A stretch of DNA of 19,574 bases from Bacteroidaceae bacterium (GTDB lineage: Bacteria > Bacteroidota > Bacteroidia > Bacteroidales > Bacteroidaceae), in contig CAAFRW010000152.1 in assembly GCA_900765575.1 (NCBI GenBank), positions 1-19,574 on the forward strand, in the 5' to 3' direction. This document shows, one piece after another, positions 8,140 to 15,684 of this stretch; the first letter of the stretch is position 1, and every line of letters starts with the position of its first letter. The notes beneath the pieces were generated by a model, which was not told the DNA's origin, ran no database searches, and saw only the letters and a list, made by a program, of their open reading frames with translations. The position numbers were made by a program, and so were the translations under genes.

Positions 8140-8358
8140 TTGTTGCCTATCGAAGTGAAATCGGGCACCAATGCGCACCTTCGTTCTTTGCACCAGTTTA
8201 CGGCGGATGCGCCGCACGACCTCGCCATTAGAGTATGGAGCAACCGGATGAGCGTGGACGAAGTAAAAGAACCGGGGAGCGGAAAGCGGTTCAGGTTGCT
8301 TAATATTCCCTATTATTATGTAGGAGTATTGGATAGAGTGCTCAATCAGCTGGGGTGA
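8140..8358 (+). pseudogene. C-terminal relic of an AAA ATPase with DUF4143-type end
   Basis: The reading frame codes for PIEVKSGTNAHLRSLHQF followed by an Ala/Asp-rich segment, IRVWSNRMS, and FRLLNIPYYYVGVL. This is the characteristic C-terminus of the Bacteroidota ATP-binding/DUF4143 proteins, where the PIEVKSG segment is the nuclease-like (PD-D/ExK-like) E-x-K part. Full members are about 380-430 residues; only about 70 remain. There is an in-frame stop at 8125-8127 and no ATG, only TTG at 8140, so this is a truncated leftover, not a working gene. The missing N-terminal ATPase part is replaced by the 33-bp repeat region, suggesting a deletion joined to the repeats. Confidence 0.75.
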
Positions 8359-8372
8359 AAGCGAAAGTAGAT

Positions 8373-8436
8373 AGGCATCACTTTATAATATACATGTGAA
8401 TCAATTGCTAAAGGAGTGATAACTCCCGCGATGCCT
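8373..8436. other. Nested inverted repeats after the ATPase relic
   Basis: AGGCATC (8373-8379) can pair with GATGCCT (8430-8436), enclosing a tighter hairpin GGAGT-GATA-ACTCC (8413-8426). No U tract follows, so it is not a classical terminator on the plus strand. It may be an end remnant of a lost element or a structured 3' end. Confidence 0.35.
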
Positions 8437-8493
8437 GACTTTATCACGTATCTCTGCCATCTATATGGTATAGATACGGTGTACAGATAATGT

Positions 8494-8535
8494 AAAAAGC
8501 GGGCTAACAATCTTTAAATCAAGATGATTAGCCCG
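8494..8535 (-). terminator. Rho-independent terminator of the RhuM-Fic gene
   Basis: CGGGCTAA (8500-8507) pairs with TTAGCCCG (8528-8535), and the stem continues after a 2x2 internal loop with ATCTT/AAGAT around a TAAATC loop. On the minus strand the stem is followed by GC and five T (8498-8494). It lies 28 bases past the stop codon at 8563, as expected for the end of that transcript. Confidence 0.8.
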
Positions 8536-8562
8536 ATTGGATTTTTGATGCGAAATAAGGCC

Positions 8563-9504
8563 TTAGATGCAGTTCATGATAATGCTTATTATCATTTCTT
8601 TTTCTTCCGTTCGTGACTCGGCAATCATGATGGTTAGTGCTACAAGGGTATGGTCAGCGATACGCTTACTTCCATCTTCATTATAGAGAATGTCGTTCTT
8701 GTCAAGGAAATAAAGAAATAGAGTGGCCGCAATACGCTTGTTTCCGTCACTGAAACTGTGGTTTTTGGTGACGAAGTAAAGTAGGTTGGCTGCTTTTTCT
8801 TCAAGAGTAGGGTAAACATCCTCATCTCCAAAACTCTGGTAAATATTACCGATACTGCCTTTGAAGGAATCGTCCTTTTCATGTCCGAACAGGTCAGAGC
8901 CTGCGCTAAAACGCATTTGGTCTATTAGATTGCGACATTCTTCGTAGCTCAGAATGTATGTTGCCTTGTTTCCCTGCGGTCGTTTCATACATTGGTGGTC
9001 GTAATCATCAAGCAGGGTGAGGGCCGTATTGTAGTTCTCAATTACGCTAAGCACCTGTTTAGCATCAAGCTCGTTTTGGGTACGCTTCATGATGCGTATT
9101 ACTTCTCCAAGTTGTTGCAGGCGTTGGTCGTTGATGGCGTAGCCTTTGATGATATATTCTGTCAATACAGAATTTGCCCATTTACGGAAGGCTATGCCTC
9201 TTTTGGATTTAACCCTGTAACCTACGGAAATAATCACATCTAGATTGTAATATTCTGTTTGTTGGGTTTGTGTTTTGCCTTCTATGGCACCGTGTCGAGT
9301 GGTGGTCGCAAATTTTGCGACTACCACTTGTCCTTCCAATTCTTCGCGCATGGCGTTGTTGATATGCTTACCAATGGTCTTTATATCCCTATCAAATAGA
9401 ACAGATATTTGCTGACGATTTAGCCATACCGTTTTTTCTTCTGTTGATACAGGTACTTCCAGTACTGTTTCTGCATCCTTGAAAATTGCTATCTTGTTTT
9501 CCAT
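8563..9504 (-). CDS. RhuM-type DNA-binding protein fused to a Fic/Doc domain
   Basis: The 313-residue protein has an N-terminal RhuM ('virulence protein') module: VWLNRQQISVLF with a helix-turn-helix look at about 27-40, YYNLDVIISVGYRVKS at about 85-100, and FRKWANSVLTEYIIKGY at about 106-122. The C-terminal half is a Fic/Doc domain with the active-site signature H249SFSDGNKR257. Fic enzymes transfer AMP or phosphate to target proteins through this histidine. The GNKR form, with Lys in place of the second Gly of canonical GNGR, is closer to Doc, which phosphorylates EF-Tu. I see no [S/T]xxxE[G/N] inhibitory helix, so control may come from another protein. Such genes are often found near type I restriction loci or in toxin-antitoxin settings. 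Two small broken or short ORFs precede it, and a terminator follows. Confidence 0.88.
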   Translation of the reverse strand: MENKIAIFKDAETVLEVPVSTEEKTVWLNRQQISVLFDRDIKTIGKHINNAMREELEGQVVVAKFATTTRHGAIEGKTQTQQTEYYNLDVIISVGYRVKSKRGIAFRKWANSVLTEYIIKGYAINDQRLQQLGEVIRIMKRTQNELDAKQVLSVIENYNTALTLLDDYDHQCMKRPQGNKATYILSYEECRNLIDQMRFSAGSDLFGHEKDDSFKGSIGNIYQSFGDEDVYPTLEEKAANLLYFVTKNHSFSDGNKRIAATLFLYFLDKNDILYNEDGSKRIADHTLVALTIMIAESRTEEKEMIISIIMNCI

Positions 9505-9534
9505 ATTATTCTTCTATTACATTCAGTTGTTTAT

Positions 9535-9633
9535 CTAAAATATAGGCTGTTCCAAGTGGTTTTCACGGCATAGTTTGTTATATTTTTCAAATAAGAAAAT
9601 TCGGAGTTCCATTAAATCGTCTGCCGAGAACAT
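9535..9633 (-). CDS. Possible 32-residue ORF upstream of the RhuM-Fic gene
   Basis: Read leftwards from ATG 9633, it codes for 32 residues (MFSADDLMELRIFLFEKYNK then LCRENHLEQPIF) and ends at TAG 9537-9535, 30 bases before the RhuM-Fic start. It begins four bases after the TAG (9640-9638) of the preceding frame. Its composition (amphipathic, helical) looks like real protein more than chance sequence. It may be a small partner, an antitoxin-like peptide, or the decayed remainder of a longer gene; no family was recognised. The call rests on spacing and composition only. Confidence 0.35.
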   Translation of the reverse strand: MFSADDLMELRIFLFEKYNKLCRENHLEQPIF

Positions 9634-9637
9634 TTAA

Positions 9638-9867
9638 CTAGTTACGGAAAGTCAGGTATTGTTCCAACTCGTTGTATAAGCCATTGTATTGAAGCACTCT
9701 CTTTTCAGTGAAAGTACCGTCTCTATATTTTTTCTTGATAAATAGGGCATATCTTTCCAGTAGGGTTCTTTCCATTTTTCCACAAAGCTCAATGTTGGCA
9801 GTCTTAATGGCTGACTGATTGGGTAGTTCTTCTGAATGGTGTTAATCTTTTCATTGGTATTATTCAT
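9638..9867 (-). pseudogene. Small gene broken by a frameshift, first in the RhuM-Fic unit
   Basis: A good promoter lies directly before ATG 9867, and the frame starting there reads MNNTNEKINTIQ. After that the same frame gives unconvincing Pro/Trp-rich sequence. In the neighbouring frame (shifted by -1 from about 9835), a protein-like stretch follows: EELPNQSAIKTANIELCGKM, ERTLLERYALFIKKKYRDG, then TFTEKRVLQYNGLYNELEQY and LTFRN up to TAG 9640-9638. The simplest reading is one gene of about 75 residues with a single-base loss near 9833-9840. A longer frame can be drawn from ATG 9924, but that start lies upstream of the promoter. No family was recognised; it could be an antitoxin-like or restriction-associated remnant. 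Confidence 0.5.
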
Positions 9868-9880
9868 TTTTATTGTGGTG

Positions 9881-9910
9881 CAAAGATACGATTCCGGCAT
9901 CACTAAACAA
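9881..9910 (-). promoter_or_regulatory. Promoter for the RhuM-Fic unit
   Basis: On the minus strand TATCTTTG (9888-9881) matches TAnnTTTG exactly. A weaker TTGT at 9910-9907 sits 18 bases upstream as a -33 candidate. The start of transcription near 9874 leaves only a few bases before ATG 9867, which argues for that start. Confidence 0.6.
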
Positions 9911-10215
9911 CAATTCTGTATCATTTATTTGCAACCTTATGCAATGTAAGATTATTGATATATGCTGATTATCGGTTTGTTATAGCTGTTTGTGCGGTAT
10001 AAAGGTTTAATTCTTACTTCCACTATGAATAATAAGGCTAGAGCGTATATGAAGGAGGTCTACTATTCTCATTGCGGCTCTAATCGGAAAGAAAGTTTGA
10101 ATGATTCATAGGATAACGCCCCCTCTTACACCACTCATTCTTTTCTTAATTCTTCTCTTTTCCGATAGAATTCGATAGAATCTTTTCAATTCTTTTTCAA
10201 ATGAACCATTGTGGA
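9911..10215. other. Divergent intergenic region without a gene
   Basis: It separates the minus-strand RhuM-Fic unit from the plus-strand fimbrillin genes. It holds no convincing gene; the best frame is 28 codons at 10025-10111. A 10-base tandem duplication (GATAGAATTC followed by GATAGAATCT) lies around 10163-10182, and the sequence from 10140 on is pyrimidine-rich. No operator palindrome stood out. Confidence 0.45.
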
Positions 10216-10247
10216 CTTGATTTATGTTAGGGGAATGAATATTTTTG
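10216..10247 (+). promoter_or_regulatory. Promoter of the fimbrillin gene cluster
   Basis: TATTTTTG at 10240-10247 matches the -7 element TAnnTTTG. CTTG at 10216-10219, one mismatch from TTTG, lies 20 bases upstream. The transcript would start near 10254, only about 11-17 bases before the candidate ATG codons at 10265 and 10271. Confidence 0.6.
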
Positions 10248-10264
10248 TCCCAAAACTTTAATAA

Positions 10265-11200
10265 ATGTATATGAAAGCACATCTGTTAGTTGGCATAGTT
10301 TTGTCATTTGGCTTGCTATCCTGTGGCGGTGGAGGAGAAAGTACGGTGACGCCTCCCGAACCTCCGGTGAATCCACCCACAAACCCTAAAAAGATTGAAA
10401 TAGCCTTGTCGGTTACCCAGCAAACAGTAAAAGGGGTGCGGGCTACCGATACCGGATTTGAGTCGAACGACCGGGTGGGACTGTTTGTAGTCAATGCCCA
10501 AGGCAATATGTCGGGCACCCTCTCTACCACCGGTAACCATGTGGACAACAGGCCGTTTACCTACTCTTCCAGAGGATGGACGCCGGACGTTCCCGTTTAT
10601 TGGAAAGACGAAACCACCAAAGCCGATTTCTATGCCTATTATCCCTATACGGCATCGGCCGATGTTACGGCATATCCTTTTCAGGTAAAAGCGGACCAGT
10701 CGGCCCTGACGGCTTACAAAGCCAGCGACTTTATGTGGGGACGTACCATGCTGGTTTCTCCTACGGCAGCCGATGTCAACATAACCGTGAAACATATCCT
10801 GAGTAGCGCTTTGATTTATGTCACTCCCGGCGATGGGTTTACTACCCAGACGCTGGCACAGGCAACGGTTAGCGTGAAGTTGCAGAATGTGAAGACGGCT
10901 TCTACCGTCAATCTCTCTACGGGCGTACCCACGCTGACAGGCGATGCCTCCACCGTGACTCCTTATAAAGACGGAGACTGTTATAAGGCGTTGCTCCCTC
11001 CGCAAACCGTGGCGGACGGCACAGCTTTGGTAGTGGTAACAGTGGACGGCAGAGACTATACCCTGAAAACCGGATGCGAATTCAAGACCAATACCAAACA
11101 TACGCTTACCGTGAAAGTGTCTAAAACCGGTAGCGGAGTGAATGTAGGTATCGGCGCATGGGAAACCGACGACGAAGACCATGGCGGTACGGCTGAATAA
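10265..11200 (+). CDS. Fimbrillin family lipoprotein (first of three)
   Basis: This 311-residue protein has a lipobox (LLSC, lipid on C20), a Gly/Pro-rich linker (PPEPPVNPPTNP) and then a fimbrillin-like (Mfa_like/FimA-type) fold. Marker segments are VRATDTGFESNDRVGLFV, VYWKDE, FYAYYPY, YKASDFMWG, VKHILSSALIYV, LLPPQTVADGT and KHTLTVKV, in the usual family order. Fimbrillins are pilus subunits: exported as lipoproteins, then often cleaved after an Arg to expose an assembly groove. R59 in VR-ATD is a candidate site. The start may instead be ATG 10271 (MKAHLLVG), which gives a more typical signal peptide. It is first in a tight row with the next two genes (gaps 25 and 33 bases). It could be a shaft or minor subunit. 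Confidence 0.87.
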   Translation: MYMKAHLLVGIVLSFGLLSCGGGGESTVTPPEPPVNPPTNPKKIEIALSVTQQTVKGVRATDTGFESNDRVGLFVVNAQGNMSGTLSTTGNHVDNRPFTYSSRGWTPDVPVYWKDETTKADFYAYYPYTASADVTAYPFQVKADQSALTAYKASDFMWGRTMLVSPTAADVNITVKHILSSALIYVTPGDGFTTQTLAQATVSVKLQNVKTASTVNLSTGVPTLTGDASTVTPYKDGDCYKALLPPQTVADGTALVVVTVDGRDYTLKTGCEFKTNTKHTLTVKVSKTGSGVNVGIGAWETDDEDHGGTAE

Positions 11201-11225
11201 ACATAGAAAAACATAAAAACGATAT

Positions 11226-14200
11226 ATGAATACAGTGAAATCCATTACATCAAGAGGACAATGGCTTCTCTTGTTATCCCTGCTGATAATGGCCTGTTCC
11301 GATGAAGATTGGAGAGGCTCGGGCGGAAATACGGAACTCCCTATTAATCTTTCGGGAGAGATAGACCAGGTAATGAAGACGCGTGTGGCGGACAGTGGCT
11401 TCTGCAACGGCGACGAAATGGGCGTGTACATTGTCGACTATGACGGAACAGCGCCCGGTACCTTGGCTAACAGCGGCAACCGGGCTACGAACCTGAAGTA
11501 TACGTTCGATGAGGTGAACTATAAATGGACTCCGGCCTACGATGTATATTGGAAAGACAATGTCACTCCGGTAGACATTTACGGGTACTATCCCTATAGC
11601 TCTCCGGGCGACGTGTCCGCTTATACGTTTGAGGTACAGAAAAACCAGCAGAAGAGTGCTGAGGGCGGAGCGCTGGGAGGTTATGAGGCCAGCGATTTCC
11701 TTTGGGGAAAGGCGGAGAAGATAGCGCCTACTCAACAAGTCGTTAAACTCTCTTTGCGCCATCGCATGGCCAATGCCCGTGTTGTGCTGCAAGAGGGCGA
11801 CGGTTTTGCGGAAGGGGAATGGAGCGGTTTCGACAAGAGTGTGTTGGTAATGAATACCAAGCGGAGTGCCGTTATCAATCTTTCTACCGGCGTGATAGAA
11901 GCTACGGGCGAAGTAGCCTCTACTGGAATTATAGCTTATCGCAACAGCGATGAGTTCCGTGCTATTGTTGTGCCGCAAACGTTAGGCGCTTCCACGGTAC
12001 TTTTCTCCCTGACGGTAAACGGCGTGAACTACACCTTTAAAAAGGATGCCGACTTTGAATATATCCCCGGAAAGATGCACAACTTCACCATTAAAGTGGA
12101 TAAGAAAACAGTGACCGGTGATTACGAATTTACGGTTGTCGACGAGTCGATTACTGCTTGGGAGAACGATGGTGTCTCGCACGATGCTACCGCCCGCGAA
12201 TATATAGTGATAGATTCGGAAGCCGGGAAGCTGAAAGAGGCCATCAAAGCTGCCGGAAAAGATTTCCGTATCTTACAGAATCTGAAGATTACGGGAAAGA
12301 TATGCTCGGACGATTTCTATTTTATGCGTGATTCGATGAACCGACTTCAAGCATTAAACTTAAAAGAAGTGGTGATAACCAAAGGCACTTATGAAGATTT
12401 TGGTGCGCCTGCAGCCGATAGAATTCCTGCTAAGGCTTTCGCTGATAAGGTATCTCTGTTGAAATTAGTTCTACCGGATAAATTAAAGATAATAGGTCCG
12501 GCGGCTTTTGATGGTTGTTCCTATTTGTCCGGTTCATTGATTGTTCCGGAGGGGGTTACTCGCATAGAAGCTTCTGCTTTCAATGGTTGTAAAGCTTTAA
12601 CAGGAACGTTGTCTTTGCCCAGTACACTGGAATATATAGGAGGAGGCCAAGCTGTTTACGGATTAGGTGCATTTCGCGACTGTGGTTTTGTAGGAGAGTT
12701 ACATTTGCCTGTTAACTTGAAATATATCGGGATGCAGGCTTTCCTGGATTGTAGTGGACTATATGGCGACTTGCATTTGCCGAATGCTTTGACTTATCTT
12801 GGTGACGAAGCTTTTAAAGGATGTAAAAATCTGACAGGAAACTTAACAATACCTCAGGGGGTGATTGAGATAAACGGAAGTGCTTTTCGCGGTTGTGGAT
12901 TTAATGGTACGTTAACATTACATGATGGTGTGACCGCTATTGGTTCGTATGCTTTTTATGAAACGCCTCTAAAAGGAGAGTTGGAATTGCCGAAAGATTT
13001 AATCGTACTAAATGATAATGTGTTTAACGGGTGTGATTTCTCCGGAACTCTTGTCCTGCCTAAGAATTTGTCTGTTATTGGCGATAATGCCTTCGCTTAT
13101 AACTGGCGATTGACAGGCGTGCTGGAAATTCCAGAGAAGGTACAAAGCATTGGTGCCGGAGCTTTTGCCAGTTGTAGAGGTATTGAAGGTCTTATTTTGC
13201 CGGAAGCGCTTGAAAGTATTCGCTATGAAGCTATTTGGGGTGATAACGGTGGGGCTTTTTCTAACTGTTTCGGTATTGGTTCTATTATTTGTAAAGGAAC
13301 GATTCCTCCATATATCCAGTCCGGAGCGTTTAACGGAGTACTTGTAGATAATTTCACGGTAGAAGTACCCGAACCATCCGTTACCCAATACCAGGTTGCA
13401 CCGGGATGGAGCGATTTCAAACGTATTGCGGCGCATCGCGAATTGGTTTGCCGTCCGGCGTTGGCTTGTGCCATCAATACGGAATGTACCCGCAAATTGG
13501 TACTCAATGCCGAAGGCGATTGGGAAGTGGAAAGCAAACCCGATTGGTGCAAACTGTCGGCTATGAGTGGAAATAGAAAGACAGAACTTACACTTACTAT
13601 TTCTGAAATGCCATCCGGGTCGGCACAACGTTCGGGGGAAATCGTTTTCCGTTTGACAGGAAAGGACTATACATCCAAATGCACTGTTACCCAATATGAC
13701 TATAAGTATGCCGAAGACGAAGTGATTACCTTGCATAAGGCGACCAAAGGTAACAACGGAGGTATCAACCTTGTCTTCTTGGGCGATGGATACGACGCAA
13801 AAGATATCTCGGATGGAACTTATATGAAAGATATGGAGGAGCAGGTGGATAACTTCTTCGGTATCGAACCGTATAAAACCTATAAGGATTATTTCAATGT
13901 GTACACTGCTATTGCCGTATCGCCGGAATCGGGTATAGGCACTATCAACACCATCCGTTATGCCAAGTTCGAGACCACCTATACGGGAGGCGTAGGGTTG
14001 CGTTGCGACTATGATGCGGCGTTTGCGTACGCTTGCAAAATGCCTACGGTAAATAAAGAGAATTTGAATCAGTCGCTGATTATTATTACGCCGAACAGTA
14101 CCGATTACGGAGGTATTTGCCAGATGTGGGATGACGGCTCGGCTATCGCCTTCTGTCCGAAGAGTACATACGGTTATCCGTTGGATACACGGGGCGTGAT

Positions 14201-14714
14201 TCAACACGAAGCCGGAGGACACGGATTCGGAAAATTGGGTGATGAATATATTTATCACAATGAATTCATTGATTTCTGTGGTTGTACTTGTTGCGGGCAC
14301 GTGTTTGAATTCAATGCAGCCAAGGCCAACGGATGGTACGATAATCTTTCTCTTACCGGAAAAATGAATGAAGTGCCTTGGAGCCATTTGATATTCGATT
14401 CCCGTTACAGTGATGTGGTGGATATCTTTGAAGGCGGTTTTATGCATACACGCGGTGTATACCGTTCGGAGCAGAATAGTTGTATGAATAATGACATACC
14501 TTATTACAGTACTGTTAGCCGTGAATCGATAGTGAAACGCATTATGAAGTATGCCGGCGAGGACTATTCGTTCGATAAGTTTGTAGCGAACGATAAGGTG
14601 GATGGAACGGCGAAGTCGCTCCGTTCGGTGGATGCTCCTTGGGGAAAGAACTCGGGCACTTATCAGCACGAACCGGTGATACACAAAGGCAAACCGGCCT
14701 TTTTACGGAAGTAA
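11226..14714 (+). CDS. Fimbrillin-LRR-BACON-M64 metallopeptidase fusion lipoprotein
   Basis: The 1162-residue lipoprotein (lipobox IMAC, C24) has four parts. Residues 40-315 are fimbrillin-like (TRVADSGF, VYWKDNVTPVDIYGYYPY, YEASDFLWG, VPQTLGAST). Residues 370-730 hold about 11 BspA-type leucine-rich repeats of the pattern LP..L..IG..AF.GC. Residues 737-825 look like a BACON domain (SKPDWCKLSAMSG to CTVTQYD). Residues 846-1140 match peptidase M64: INLVFLGDGYD, then QH994EAGGH999GFGKLGD1006EY, and late GVYRSEQNSCM and SRESIVKRIMKYAGE segments. M64 enzymes are zinc proteases, named for an IgA protease. The zinc-site spacing reads HExxxH, discussed separately. A Cys cluster (FCGCTCCGH) follows. 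It should be displayed on the cell surface. The LRR part is more AT-rich than its flanks. The 558-codon frame on the opposite strand is a shadow. Confidence 0.9.
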   Translation: MNTVKSITSRGQWLLLLSLLIMACSDEDWRGSGGNTELPINLSGEIDQVMKTRVADSGFCNGDEMGVYIVDYDGTAPGTLANSGNRATNLKYTFDEVNYKWTPAYDVYWKDNVTPVDIYGYYPYSSPGDVSAYTFEVQKNQQKSAEGGALGGYEASDFLWGKAEKIAPTQQVVKLSLRHRMANARVVLQEGDGFAEGEWSGFDKSVLVMNTKRSAVINLSTGVIEATGEVASTGIIAYRNSDEFRAIVVPQTLGASTVLFSLTVNGVNYTFKKDADFEYIPGKMHNFTIKVDKKTVTGDYEFTVVDESITAWENDGVSHDATAREYIVIDSEAGKLKEAIKAAGKDFRILQNLKITGKICSDDFYFMRDSMNRLQALNLKEVVITKGTYEDFGAPAADRIPAKAFADKVSLLKLVLPDKLKIIGPAAFDGCSYLSGSLIVPEGVTRIEASAFNGCKALTGTLSLPSTLEYIGGGQAVYGLGAFRDCGFVGELHLPVNLKYIGMQAFLDCSGLYGDLHLPNALTYLGDEAFKGCKNLTGNLTIPQGVIEINGSAFRGCGFNGTLTLHDGVTAIGSYAFYETPLKGELELPKDLIVLNDNVFNGCDFSGTLVLPKNLSVIGDNAFAYNWRLTGVLEIPEKVQSIGAGAFASCRGIEGLILPEALESIRYEAIWGDNGGAFSNCFGIGSIICKGTIPPYIQSGAFNGVLVDNFTVEVPEPSVTQYQVAPGWSDFKRIAAHRELVCRPALACAINTECTRKLVLNAEGDWEVESKPDWCKLSAMSGNRKTELTLTISEMPSGSAQRSGEIVFRLTGKDYTSKCTVTQYDYKYAEDEVITLHKATKGNNGGINLVFLGDGYDAKDISDGTYMKDMEEQVDNFFGIEPYKTYKDYFNVYTAIAVSPESGIGTINTIRYAKFETTYTGGVGLRCDYDAAFAYACKMPTVNKENLNQSLIIITPNSTDYGGICQMWDDGSAIAFCPKSTYGYPLDTRGVIQHEAGGHGFGKLGDEYIYHNEFIDFCGCTCCGHVFEFNAAKANGWYDNLSLTGKMNEVPWSHLIFDSRYSDVVDIFEGGFMHTRGVYRSEQNSCMNNDIPYYSTVSRESIVKRIMKYAGEDYSFDKFVANDKVDGTAKSLRSVDAPWGKNSGTYQHEPVIHKGKPAFLRK

Positions 14715-14747
14715 ATAACGGAATAGGAATATAAAAAAGGAAGAGAT

Positions 14748-15671
14748 ATGAAATTAAAGAATATAAGTTTTTTATCGATTATAGCTTTGGTTCTTCTTTA
14801 TGCGTTGTGCATCCTGGTTTGCGGTTGCTCCGGTGAGGAGAACACGCTGAAAGAAGAAGACGGCTCGATGCGCTTTATGGTATATTATCCCGGACAGCAG
14901 GAAGTGAAAGCGGTGCGGGCTACCGACAAGAGTTTTGAGAACTCGGATGTTCTCGGATTGTATGTAACGGATGCCACACAACCCTTACAAGTGTCGGGCA
15001 ACGAGATTAACAATGCGGCCATGACGTACGACGGCACGGTGTGGAAACCCTCCACCACCGTGTATTGGGACAATGGAAAACACTACAATGTGTATGCGTA
15101 TTATCCCTATATCACTTCGCCGGCATCGGTGGACGATTGCACGTTTGCCGTACAGACCGACCAGACGACAGCCCGCTCGGCCGACGGATTGGGTGGGTAT
15201 GAAGCCAGCGATTTCTTATGGGCTTCCAAAAACGATTTGGCCGCCTCTAAAGACCCGGTGCAACTGACCTTTAAACATCGCATGAGTCGTTTCAACATCG
15301 TATTGATACAAGGCTCTGATTATGAAGGGGATTTTCCCGAAGAGAAGGATATTGCCGTGTATGTACACAATACTGTAACGGAGGCTACCGTAGATATGGC
15401 TTCGGGAATGGTGACCAAGAATCCTTATAAATCCGGGCAAACCATCCGGGCCAAGGCGTTAGGTAACCAAAAGTATACCGCTATCGTGGTGCCGCAGCGT
15501 TTGGATAACAACCTGCCTTTAGTGGAGGTGGTGATGAAAGGGGTTTCGTATCTGGTGGAGAGCCGTTTCCAGTTTAAGATGGGAATGCAACACACCATGA
15601 TGATAACCATTTCGAAGAATCCAGAACAGGTGAAGATTGAAATCGGAGGCGAGATTGTTGACTGGGACTAA
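14748..15671 (+). CDS. Fimbrillin family lipoprotein (third of the row)
   Basis: The 307-residue product has a long hydrophobic signal and a lipobox near LVCGC (C25 or C27). Fimbrillin markers follow in order: KAVRATDKSFENSDVLGLYV, TTVYWDNGKHYNVYAYYPY, YEASDFLWASKND, LTFKHRMSRFNIVL, AIVVPQRLDNN and MQHTMMITI. The similarity in wording to the N-terminal part of the 1162-residue protein and to the 10265 product indicates paralogy by duplication. R57 in VR-ATD is a candidate maturation site. The start is preceded by AAGGAAGAG, and the gap to the M64 gene is 33 bases, so co-transcription is likely. A large hairpin downstream may end or protect this transcript. It is probably a minor subunit or an anchor; which one cannot be told. 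Confidence 0.86.
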   Translation: MKLKNISFLSIIALVLLYALCILVCGCSGEENTLKEEDGSMRFMVYYPGQQEVKAVRATDKSFENSDVLGLYVTDATQPLQVSGNEINNAAMTYDGTVWKPSTTVYWDNGKHYNVYAYYPYITSPASVDDCTFAVQTDQTTARSADGLGGYEASDFLWASKNDLAASKDPVQLTFKHRMSRFNIVLIQGSDYEGDFPEEKDIAVYVHNTVTEATVDMASGMVTKNPYKSGQTIRAKALGNQKYTAIVVPQRLDNNLPLVEVVMKGVSYLVESRFQFKMGMQHTMMITISKNPEQVKIEIGGEIVDWD

Positions 15672-15684
15672 GCTTAATAAGTGA

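Noticed and set aside
7965..8358. Insertion sequence or transposon end behind the kinase gene
   Set aside because: Direct repeats and a gene relic are present, but no transposase, terminal inverted repeats or target duplication were seen.
9868..9924. Start of the small minus-strand gene at ATG 9924
   Set aside because: The consensus promoter at 9881-9910 would lie inside the gene, and the added residues look non-coding; ATG 9867 is better.
10025..10111. 28-codon ORF in the divergent intergenic region
   Set aside because: Too short, with no promoter, ribosome signal or recognisable sequence; likely chance.
10316..11431. 371-codon open frame on the minus strand
   Set aside because: Antisense to the first fimbrillin gene and the start of the fusion gene; composition (Arg/His/Gly/Ile-rich) is that of a shadow frame.
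13008..14684. 558-codon open frame on the minus strand
   Set aside because: It lies wholly antisense to the M64 fusion gene, has no protein-family look, and the plus-strand frame has clear domains with catalytic motifs.
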